64,000 nucleotides of DNA. Origin: Mycolicibacterium crocinum. GTDB taxonomy: Bacteria > Actinomycetota > Actinomycetes > Mycobacteriales > Mycobacteriaceae. The DNA lies in contig NZ_CP092362.2 in assembly GCF_022370635.2 (NCBI RefSeq), positions 5,890,001 to 5,954,000 on the forward strand. Reading direction: 5' to 3'. The notes under the pieces are model-generated. The model searched no databases and was not told the DNA's origin. It saw only the letters and a list, made by a program, of their open reading frames with translations. This document shows positions 54,098 to 61,679 of the stretch, one piece after another (the stretch's first letter is position 1; every line of letters starts with the position of its first letter). Position numbers and translations under genes: made by a program.

Positions 54098-56562
54098 TCA
54101 CCGATCGGTGGCTCACCCCGCCCGGACCACGGCTCACCCTCAACCGGGGCCAGCAGATCGTGGCGGCGGTGCTCGTCCTGCTGCTCATCTCGCTGGTCGC
54201 GATCGGCTTCCAGTCCTCGGCGGATCAGAACGCCTACAGCCACCACAGCGCACGCAGCGAAGCGGCCAGCACCAACACGTTTTTCACCGTGCGCGACTCA
54301 CTCACCTATATCGACCGGGCGCAGCAATACCTCCTCGGCGCGGTCCCCCGCCGCGACGTCCAGCTCGCCCGGGCCATGCTGGCTCAGCGCCTGCGCGTGA
54401 TCGCGGCCAACGGTGTGACCGCCGCCGACAGCACCGGCCCGGACTATCGCACCGCGCTGACCGCGCTGGACGCGGTGATCGCCCAGGCGCCGCCCGGTCT
54501 GCTGCCCGCTAATCAGCGCACCCGATGGGCCGACGCGATCCTGCCCCGATCCGAGGCGCTCTCCGAACGAGCACACGAACTCGCCGCCGACAACCAGGTC
54601 GAACAGCATCGGTTGAATCGCCTCGCCGAGCGAAACCTGATGCGCGGCAGAGTGATTCAACTTGCCATGTTGATCTCCGCGTTAATACTCGCCGGGATTC
54701 TGCTGTGGTGGGTCGCTGCCAACGTGGTGCGCCAATATCGCACCGCCCGCAGGGCGTTCGACGAGGAGCGGCAGGCGTTGCGGCAGACCGAGTCTCGTCT
54801 CGACCGGATCTCGGCGCTCGAACGCGGTCAGGCGCAGATCCTGGAGCGCATCGCCACCGCCGGCCCGGTGTCGTCGGTGCTGCGCCAGATCGTTCAGCTG
54901 GCCGCCGAGGTGTCCGGGGCACCCGCCGTGCGGATGTCCGTCGGCAGGCGAACGGTCATCTACCCGCCCGGGGCCGACGTCTCGGGCACCCCAGCCTGGA
55001 CCGGCGTCGTCACCGACAACGCCGACGGTGCAGGCACACTCGCGGTGTTCGGCGACGCCGAATCCCTCGACGAGCTCGCCGTCACCGCGCTGGTGCGATA
55101 CCGCGATCTGGTGACCCTGTCGCTCGAACGCGACGCATCGGCGCGACGGCTCTCCTACCAGGCGAGCCACGACGCGCTCACCGGTCTGGCCAACCGCAGC
55201 CTGCTGCTCACCCGGCTGTCGAAAAGCCTTGTGCTGTCCCGTCGCCGCGGCACGCCGCTGGCACTGCTGTTCTGCGACCTCGACCGCTTCAAGATGGTCA
55301 ACGATTCGATCGGGCACGCCGGCGGGGATCAGCTGCTGATCGAGGCGGCGCGGCGGTTGTCGGGCACAGTGCGGGAAAGCGACACGGTGGCCCGCCTGGG
55401 CGGTGACGAATTCGTGGTGCTGTGCCCGGAATTGCCAGACCGGTCTCATGCCAAAGCATTGGCCGAACGCATTCGTGCCGCGTTGAGCGCCCCGTACACG
55501 ATCGACGGCAAGGAAGCGTTCGTCGACGCCTGCATCGGGATCACGTTCGCCGACGAGTCCACCGTCTCCGGCCACGAGCTGATGCGTGAAGCCGACGTGG
55601 CGATGTACCGGGCCAAGCTCACCGACGGTGACCACATCAACGTCTTCGATTCGCTGCTCGAAGCCGAGGTCGCGCAGCGCCTCGATCTCGACGCCGCCCT
55701 GCGGCACGCCGTGGAACGCGACGAGTTGCGGGTCTCCGCGCAGCCGATCGTCATGCTCAACACCGGAGTGATCACCGGCTTCGAGATGCTGCTGCAGTGG
55801 CACCGGCCCGGGCAACCCGTGCTCTATCCCGGCTCCTTCATCCCGCTGGCCGAGGACAACGGGCTGATCGTCGAGATCGGCCGCTGGGTGTTGTACGAGA
55901 CCGTTCAGACCCTGGCGCGGTGGCGAGCCGACGGCCTGGCCCTCGACCTCACCATGTCGGTCAACGTGTCTCCTCGCCAGGTGCGCGAAGCCGGCTTCGC
56001 CGACGAGGTGCTGGATCTGCTCGACGCGGCCGGGCTGCCGCCCGAGGCGCTGATCATCGAACTCACCGAATATGCGCTCGTCGACCTGCGGGTCGCCCAC
56101 CCGACGCTGGCCCGGCTGCGTGAAGCCGGCGTCAGCGTCTCCCTCGACGACTTCGGGACCGGCTATTCGTCGCTGACCCAGCTGCGCACGCTGCCGGTCG
56201 ACCAGATCAAACTCGACCGCTCCTTCGCCGCGGCGCTCGACCAGGGGGACGCCAAGCAGCGCGCGGTGGTGCAGTCGGTGGTGGCATTGGCCCGCGCGCT
56301 GTCCCTCGACCTGGTCGTCGAGGGCATCGAAACGCTCGCCGAACGGGACACCCTGCTGGACCTCGGGGCCGACAAGGGGCAGGGCTTTCTCTACCACCAG
56401 CCGGTGCTGTGGGATGCCGCGCGAGCACTGCTCGAATCCGGCGGGGTGTGCGCGGTGCCCGCCGACGGCGGCTACACCGGGCTGGCGTCGTCGGACGCGC
56501 CGTCACCGTCGGCGTCGACGAACTTCAGATCCCACCGCCCGTCCCCGTCGGTGTCGACATAA
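54094..56562 (+). CDS. Membrane GGDEF-EAL cyclic-di-GMP protein
   Basis: The 822-residue protein has a membrane helix (about 21-42), a helical extracytoplasmic sensor region (about 43-185), a second helix (about 188-213), a GAF-like part, then GGDEF (about 340-515, intact ARLGGDEF at 436-440) and EAL (about 535-785). The EAL signature is EML (from Glu564). Other phosphodiesterase residues are present: NVSPRQ, ELTEY, DDFGTGYSSL, QIKLDRSF and VVEGIET. It may both make and break c-di-GMP. The last ~30 residues are low-complexity and read antisense through the neighbouring gene. Translation is coupled to the lipoprotein upstream by GTGA overlap. Confidence 0.93.
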   Translation: MITDRWLTPPGPRLTLNRGQQIVAAVLVLLLISLVAIGFQSSADQNAYSHHSARSEAASTNTFFTVRDSLTYIDRAQQYLLGAVPRRDVQLARAMLAQRLRVIAANGVTAADSTGPDYRTALTALDAVIAQAPPGLLPANQRTRWADAILPRSEALSERAHELAADNQVEQHRLNRLAERNLMRGRVIQLAMLISALILAGILLWWVAANVVRQYRTARRAFDEERQALRQTESRLDRISALERGQAQILERIATAGPVSSVLRQIVQLAAEVSGAPAVRMSVGRRTVIYPPGADVSGTPAWTGVVTDNADGAGTLAVFGDAESLDELAVTALVRYRDLVTLSLERDASARRLSYQASHDALTGLANRSLLLTRLSKSLVLSRRRGTPLALLFCDLDRFKMVNDSIGHAGGDQLLIEAARRLSGTVRESDTVARLGGDEFVVLCPELPDRSHAKALAERIRAALSAPYTIDGKEAFVDACIGITFADESTVSGHELMREADVAMYRAKLTDGDHINVFDSLLEAEVAQRLDLDAALRHAVERDELRVSAQPIVMLNTGVITGFEMLLQWHRPGQPVLYPGSFIPLAEDNGLIVEIGRWVLYETVQTLARWRADGLALDLTMSVNVSPRQVREAGFADEVLDLLDAAGLPPEALIIELTEYALVDLRVAHPTLARLREAGVSVSLDDFGTGYSSLTQLRTLPVDQIKLDRSFAAALDQGDAKQRAVVQSVVALARALSLDLVVEGIETLAERDTLLDLGADKGQGFLYHQPVLWDAARALLESGGVCAVPADGGYTGLASSDAPSPSASTNFRSHRPSPSVST

Positions 56563-56978
56563 CCGGTGTCGACGCCGCCGTCGGGCCCGCTTCTCAGCAC
56601 CCGGTCAGCCAGCCCGTCGCGGTCGACGTCCAGTAACCGGTCGGGTTTGCCGTCGGCGTCGAAATCGATTGCGCGACTTGCCGTGTGCTCGACGCCGTCG
56701 AGACCGAACCAGCGCAGCGGGGCGCCCGGACCGGCCGGAGTCATCGCCCAGGTTCCCGAGCCGTCGTCGGTGAAGATCGCGGTGCCGTCGTCGAGGTCGA
56801 AGGAGGCGTGGTCGGCCACCCCGTCACCGTCGAGGTCGGTCAGCGCATCGTCGAAGACACCGTCGCCGTCGAGGTCGAGGCGCACCCCGTCGAGCTCACC
56901 GTCGCCGTCGATGTCCACATCGGGGTGGCCGCTGAGCATCGCGGCCGTTCCGTCCCCGTGTCCCAGGCAGTAGTCCAT
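56472..56978 (-). CDS. Asp-rich DxDGDG repeat protein
   Basis: The 168-residue acidic protein consists mainly of repeats such as DIDGDGELDG, DLDGDGVFDD, DLDGDGVADH, DVDRDGLAD, DTDGDGRWD and DADGDGASD. These resemble calcium-binding loops of thrombospondin type 3 or dockerin modules. There is no signal peptide. It corresponds to Rv3906c, the gene after pcnA. Function unknown. It starts 6 nt after the pcnA stop and its 3' end overlaps the convergent GGDEF-EAL gene by 91 nt. Confidence 0.85.
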   Translation of the reverse strand: MDYCLGHGDGTAAMLSGHPDVDIDGDGELDGVRLDLDGDGVFDDALTDLDGDGVADHASFDLDDGTAIFTDDGSGTWAMTPAGPGAPLRWFGLDGVEHTASRAIDFDADGKPDRLLDVDRDGLADRVLRSGPDGGVDTGYVDTDGDGRWDLKFVDADGDGASDDASPV

Positions 56979-56984
56979 ACCTAC

Positions 56985-58457
56985 TCAGACGCTGGGCTGC
57001 TCCGTCCCGTTCCGCGCATTCCACCAGGCCAGCAATTCAGCGACGGCCTCGTCGCGATCCAGCGGCCCGCGGTCCAGGCGCAGCTCCTTGAGGAAGTTCC
57101 ACGCCTGCCCCACCTGCGGGCCGGGCGGGATGTCGAGCAACCGCATGATCTCGTTGCCGTCCAGATCGGGGCGCACCCGCTGGAGGTCTTCCTTGGCGGC
57201 GAGCTCGGCGATCCGGGTCTCGAGCTCGTCGTAGTTGGCCTGCAGCCGGGCGGCGCGCCGCTTGTTGCGGGTGGTGCAGTCCGCGCGAACCAGCTTGTGC
57301 AGCCGCGGCAGCAGCGGACCGGCATCGGCGACGTAGCGGCGTACCGCCGAATCGGTCCACTTGCCGTCGCCGTAGCCGTGGAACCGCAGATGCAGATACA
57401 CCAGCTGCGACACGTCGTCGATCATCTGCTTGGAGTACTTCAGCGCCCGCATCCGCTTGCGGACCATCTTGGCGCCGACCACCTCGTGGTGGTGGAAGCT
57501 CACCCCGCCGTCGGATTCGTGGCGGCGGGTGGCCGGCTTGCCGATGTCGTGTAGCAGGGCCGCCCACCGCAAGACCAGATCGCGGTCGCCTTCGTCTTCC
57601 AGCTCCATCGCCTGACGCAGCACCGTCAACGAATGCTGGTAGACGTCCTTGTGCTGATGGTGCTCGTCGATGGCCATCTGCATGCCGCCGATCTCGGGCA
57701 GCACCACCTCGCCCATACCGGTCTGGACCATCAGCTCGATACCCGCGACGGGGTCGGCGCCGAGCAGCATCTTGTCGAGTTCGACGGCCACCCGCTCGAC
57801 CGTGATGCGGCCGAGCTGTGGCGCCATCTCCACGATCGCGGCGCGCACCCGGTCCGAGACGTCGAACCGCAGCTGGGAGACGAAGCGTGCCGCCCGCAAC
57901 ATGCGCAGCGGATCGTCACCGAACGACACTTCCGGCGCCGTCGGGGTGTCGAGGATCCGTTGCCGCACGGCGGTCAGACCGCCGAGTGGGTCGATGAAGT
58001 CGCCGGGACCGTCCGCGGTGATGCGCACCGCCATCGCGTTGACCGTGAAATCACGGCGCAGCAGGTCGTCCTCGAGCCGGTCGCCGTAGCGGACCTGCGG
58101 ATTGCGCGACACCTGGTCGTAGCTGTCGGCGCGGAAGGTGGTGATCTCCAGCCGGTCCATGTCCGTGCCCAGGCCCTTGCCCACCCCGACCGTGCCGAAC
58201 TCGATGCCGGTATCCCACAGGGCGTCCGCCCACGGGCGCACGATCTTCTGGACGGCCTCGGGTCGGGCGTCGGTGGTGAAGTCTAGGTCGGTGGTCAGCC
58301 GGCCCAGGACGGCATCGCGCACGCTGCCGCCGACCAGGTAGAGCTCGTGCCCGGCCGCAGCGAACAGGCCACCGATTTCCCGCAGTACCGGGCCGTGCCG
58401 GTTGAGCTCGACGAGGGCCCGGGCGAGCAGCTCGACGTCGTGGGTGGCTTCGGACAC
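56985..58457 (-). CDS. pcnA: CCA tRNA nucleotidyltransferase / poly(A) polymerase family
   Basis: The 490-residue protein has the class II nucleotidyltransferase head (LYLVGGSVRDAVLGR, DLDFTTDARPE with the metal Asp pair), the RRDFTVNAMAVR block, a neck domain (DPLRMLRAARFVSQL), and a C-terminal HD domain (LRWAALLHDIGKPATR, HHEVVGAKM). It adds or repairs the CCA end of tRNA; in mycobacteria the gene is called pcnA. It diverges from mutT4 over an 85-nt gap. Confidence 0.95.
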   Translation of the reverse strand: MSEATHDVELLARALVELNRHGPVLREIGGLFAAAGHELYLVGGSVRDAVLGRLTTDLDFTTDARPEAVQKIVRPWADALWDTGIEFGTVGVGKGLGTDMDRLEITTFRADSYDQVSRNPQVRYGDRLEDDLLRRDFTVNAMAVRITADGPGDFIDPLGGLTAVRQRILDTPTAPEVSFGDDPLRMLRAARFVSQLRFDVSDRVRAAIVEMAPQLGRITVERVAVELDKMLLGADPVAGIELMVQTGMGEVVLPEIGGMQMAIDEHHQHKDVYQHSLTVLRQAMELEDEGDRDLVLRWAALLHDIGKPATRRHESDGGVSFHHHEVVGAKMVRKRMRALKYSKQMIDDVSQLVYLHLRFHGYGDGKWTDSAVRRYVADAGPLLPRLHKLVRADCTTRNKRRAARLQANYDELETRIAELAAKEDLQRVRPDLDGNEIMRLLDIPPGPQVGQAWNFLKELRLDRGPLDRDEAVAELLAWWNARNGTEQPSV

Positions 58458-58529
58458 GTGGTAGGAGCGTAGTCGGACTCAAGCCGGTAACTACCGGCGA
58501 GTGCGGTCGGGACGCCATCCCGTGCCAGC

Positions 58530-58535
58530 TACTAT
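58530..58535 (+). promoter_or_regulatory. -10 element of mutT4
   Basis: TACTAT ends 7 nt before the GTG at 58543 and supports a leaderless start. Confidence 0.55.
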
Positions 58536-58542
58536 CGCTTGG

Positions 58543-59346
58543 GTGTCGGACGGCGAGCAGGCCAAACCGCGACGGCGCCGAGGGCGTCGCCGCGGCCGTC
58601 GCGCTGCCGGTCCGGCAAATCCCGCTCCAATCGATACCGCTGCCGCCGAATCCTCGGACGTGGCCGCCGGATCCCCCGCCGTCAACGGCAACAACGGCCA
58701 GCCGCGCCCGGGCAAACCCGCCCGTCCGCGTTCTGCCCGCCGGGCGCCGGCCCGCCTGCGCACCGTGCACGAGACGTCGGCGGGCGGCCTGGTGATCGAC
58801 GGTATCGACGGGCCACCGGAAGAGCAGGTGGCTGCCCTGATCGGGCGGGTCGACCGGCGCGGGCGGATGCTGTGGTCACTTCCCAAAGGGCACATCGAGC
58901 AGGGTGAGACCGCCGAGGAGACCGCGATCCGCGAGGTTGCCGAAGAGACCGGTATCCGCGGGCAGGTGCTGGCCGCACTCGGCAGCATCGACTACTGGTT
59001 CGTCACCGAAGGCCGCCGCGTCCACAAGACGGTGCACCACTATCTTCTGCAGTTCTCCGGCGGTGAGCTCTCCGACGAAGACGTCGAAGTCACCGAGGTG
59101 GCGTGGGTTCCGGTCGGTGAGCTCGCGAAGCGGCTGGCCTACGCCGATGAACGCCGCCTGGCCGAGGTCGCCGGCGAACTGATCCAGCTGCTGCAGTCCG
59201 ACGGCGTCGGCGCGCTGCCACCGTTGCCGCGCACCACCCCGCGCCGGCGGCCTCAAACGCACTCACACACCCGCAACCGTCGCTCCGATGACTCAGGGCC
59301 GCGTCAATCCGGTCCGCGGACGAACGGCTGCGGACCGGGAACGTGA
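58543..59346 (+). CDS. mutT4: NUDIX hydrolase MutT4
   Basis: The 267-residue protein has a basic, disordered N-terminus ([16 protein letters not shown]), the NUDIX domain (about 75-215) with a complete box [23 protein letters not shown], and a basic tail. It corresponds to Rv3908. GTG 58543 is chosen by the TACTAT element 7 nt upstream; the frame is open from 58501. Members of the family remove damaged or surplus nucleotides. The stop overlaps the next start (GTGA). Confidence 0.93.
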   Translation: MSDGEQAKPRRRRGRRRGRRAAGPANPAPIDTAAAESSDVAAGSPAVNGNNGQPRPGKPARPRSARRAPARLRTVHETSAGGLVIDGIDGPPEEQVAALIGRVDRRGRMLWSLPKGHIEQGETAEETAIREVAEETGIRGQVLAALGSIDYWFVTEGRRVHKTVHHYLLQFSGGELSDEDVEVTEVAWVPVGELAKRLAYADERRLAEVAGELIQLLQSDGVGALPPLPRTTPRRRPQTHSHTRNRRSDDSGPRQSGPRTNGCGPGT

Positions 59347-61679
59347 CCATGCCGAGGTGGGTCGGCAAGCTGCCCCGGATCGTGCTGGTCCTCGGTTTCC
59401 TTGCCGTGCTCGCGATGCCAACGACCGCGCCGGCCGCCGCCGGTGAACCCGGGTCGGCGCCGTTCCTGCACGTGCGGATCGACAGCGTCACACCGGACCT
59501 GATCACCACCACCAGCGAACCGACCGTCACCGTCACCGGCACCGTCACCAACGTCGGCGACCGCCCGGTGCGCGATGTCGTCGCCCGCCTCGAACATGCC
59601 GGCGCGGTGACGTCCTCGGCGGGCCTGCGCACCAACCTCGACGGCGCCAACGACCAGTTCCAGCCCGTCGGCGAGTTCACCGCCGTCGCCCCCGAGATGC
59701 AGCGCGGCCAAGCGGTCGGCTTCACCTTCAGTTATCCGCTGCGGTCAAGCACCTCGCCGTCGTTGGGCATCGAGCGGCCCGGCGTGTACCCGCTGCTGGT
59801 CAACATCAACGGCACCCCGGATTACGGCGACGCCGCCCGCCTCGACGACGCCCGCTTCCTGCTGCCGGTGCTCGGTGTGCCCGCCGACCCGGCCAACACC
59901 TCGACCGACACCCTCGCCGATGTCGTCCCCCCGGACACCACCAAACCCGTTGCGGTGACCATGCTTTGGCCGCTGGCCGACAAGCCGCGGCTGGCGCCGG
60001 GTGTGCCGGGCGGCAGCACACCGGTACGGCTGATGAACGACGACCTGGCGGTGTCGCTGGCCCCGGGCGGCCGGCTCGACACGCTGCTGTCGGCCGTCGA
60101 CTTCGCCACCAGCCCCCAGGTGGATCCCGTCGGTGACACCGCCCGCGCGCTGTGCCTGGCGATCGACCCCGATCTGTTGGTCACCGTCAACGCGATGACC
60201 GCCGGGTACGTCGTCTCTGACTCCCCCGACGGGCTCGGTGCCGCCTCCCACCCCGGCACGGGCCAGGCCGCCGCGGTGGCCTGGCTGGACAAGCTGCGCG
60301 CCCTGGCCAAACGGATGTGCGTCGCACCGACGCCGTACGCCCAGGCCGACCTCGGCGCGCTGCACCGGGTCGGTGACCCCGGGCTCGACTCCGCGGCGAC
60401 CGTCAGCGCCGGCGACATCATCGATCAGATTCTCGGCATCACGTCGCTGCGCGGCGCGACGATCCTGGGCGACGGGCCGCTGACACCGGGTGCGGTCGAC
60501 CTGCTGGGCACCCAGGGCTCGACCGTCGCGATCGCGGCCGCGAACTGTTTGGCGCAGGACTCCTCGACCGGTGAACCGATGATCGCCGACGTGGCCCCGC
60601 GCCGGTTGTCACCGCAGGTGGTGATGGCACCGTTCGATCCGGCCGTCGGCGCCGCCCTGGCCGGTGTCGGGACCGACCCCGACCTGCCCACCTATCTGGA
60701 CTCGTCGCTGACCGTTCCGCTCGACCACGACTCTGTGGTCGCCCGGCGCCAGGATGCCATTGCGTCGATGTTGTGGCGGGCCCTGCAGCCGGGGGCCGAG
60801 CCGCGCGACCAGATCCTTCTTCCCCCGCTCAAGTGGAGCCCGCAGGCCAGCGACGCGCAGTCGATGCTGACCGCGCTGGCCACCACGATCCACTCCGGGC
60901 TGGCTGTCGCCCGGCCGCTCGACGCGGTGATCACCCAGTCGTCGACGGCGGCCGCGACCGCGAGTCCCGGCGCCGATCTCCCGCGCGATGCCCGAGGCGG
61001 TTTCGACGACGACGTGATCTCCGAGATCAACGGGCAGGTGGGCCGGCTGTGGGGCCTGACCACGGCGCTGACCACCGATCCGCGCACCGGGTTGACCGGT
61101 GCGCAGTACACCGCGCCGCTGCGTGAGGACATGCTGCGCGCGCTGAGCCAGACCGAACCGCCCGAGGACCGCAACAACCTGGCCCGGCATCGGCTGGGCG
61201 CGGTCGGCACCACCATCAACGACCTGTTCGGGGCGGTGACGATCGTCAACCCCGGCGGCTCGTACACGTTGGCCACCGAGCACAGCCCGCTCCCGCTCGC
61301 AGTCCGCAACGACCTGGCCGTGCCGATCCGGGTCCGCATTCAGGTCGACGCCCCGCCCGGCATGACGGTCACCGACCTCGGCGAGCAGGAGATCCCGCCG
61401 GGCTATCTGCCGCTGCGGATCCCGATCGAGGTGCACTTCACCCAGCGCGTCGCCGTCGACGTCACCGTGCGCACCCCGGACGGACTGCAGCTCGGTGAAC
61501 CGGTGCGTCTGTCCGTTCACTCCAACGCCTACGGCAAGGTGCTGTTCGCGATCACGCTGATCGGCGGCACGGTGCTGGCCGCGCTCGTCGGGCGCCGGCT
61601 CTACCACCGCTTCCGCGGCCAGCCCGATCCCGCCGACCTGGACCGCCCCCGCCGGGCCGCCGCCGAGGGCCGCGAATGA
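59343..61679 (+). CDS. Large secreted/membrane-anchored protein (DUF6049)
   Basis: The 778-residue protein has a signal peptide ([21 protein letters not shown]), a long extracytoplasmic region with an Ig-like strand ([25 protein letters not shown]) and one C-terminal membrane helix (about 733-752, [20 protein letters not shown]) followed by a short basic tail. It corresponds to Rv3909, conserved between mutT4 and murJ in actinobacteria. A role in cell-envelope assembly is inferred from context only. ATG 59349 is an alternative start. The murJ start overlaps its stop (ATGA). Confidence 0.88.
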   Translation: MTMPRWVGKLPRIVLVLGFLAVLAMPTTAPAAAGEPGSAPFLHVRIDSVTPDLITTTSEPTVTVTGTVTNVGDRPVRDVVARLEHAGAVTSSAGLRTNLDGANDQFQPVGEFTAVAPEMQRGQAVGFTFSYPLRSSTSPSLGIERPGVYPLLVNINGTPDYGDAARLDDARFLLPVLGVPADPANTSTDTLADVVPPDTTKPVAVTMLWPLADKPRLAPGVPGGSTPVRLMNDDLAVSLAPGGRLDTLLSAVDFATSPQVDPVGDTARALCLAIDPDLLVTVNAMTAGYVVSDSPDGLGAASHPGTGQAAAVAWLDKLRALAKRMCVAPTPYAQADLGALHRVGDPGLDSAATVSAGDIIDQILGITSLRGATILGDGPLTPGAVDLLGTQGSTVAIAAANCLAQDSSTGEPMIADVAPRRLSPQVVMAPFDPAVGAALAGVGTDPDLPTYLDSSLTVPLDHDSVVARRQDAIASMLWRALQPGAEPRDQILLPPLKWSPQASDAQSMLTALATTIHSGLAVARPLDAVITQSSTAAATASPGADLPRDARGGFDDDVISEINGQVGRLWGLTTALTTDPRTGLTGAQYTAPLREDMLRALSQTEPPEDRNNLARHRLGAVGTTINDLFGAVTIVNPGGSYTLATEHSPLPLAVRNDLAVPIRVRIQVDAPPGMTVTDLGEQEIPPGYLPLRIPIEVHFTQRVAVDVTVRTPDGLQLGEPVRLSVHSNAYGKVLFAITLIGGTVLAALVGRRLYHRFRGQPDPADLDRPRRAAAEGRE

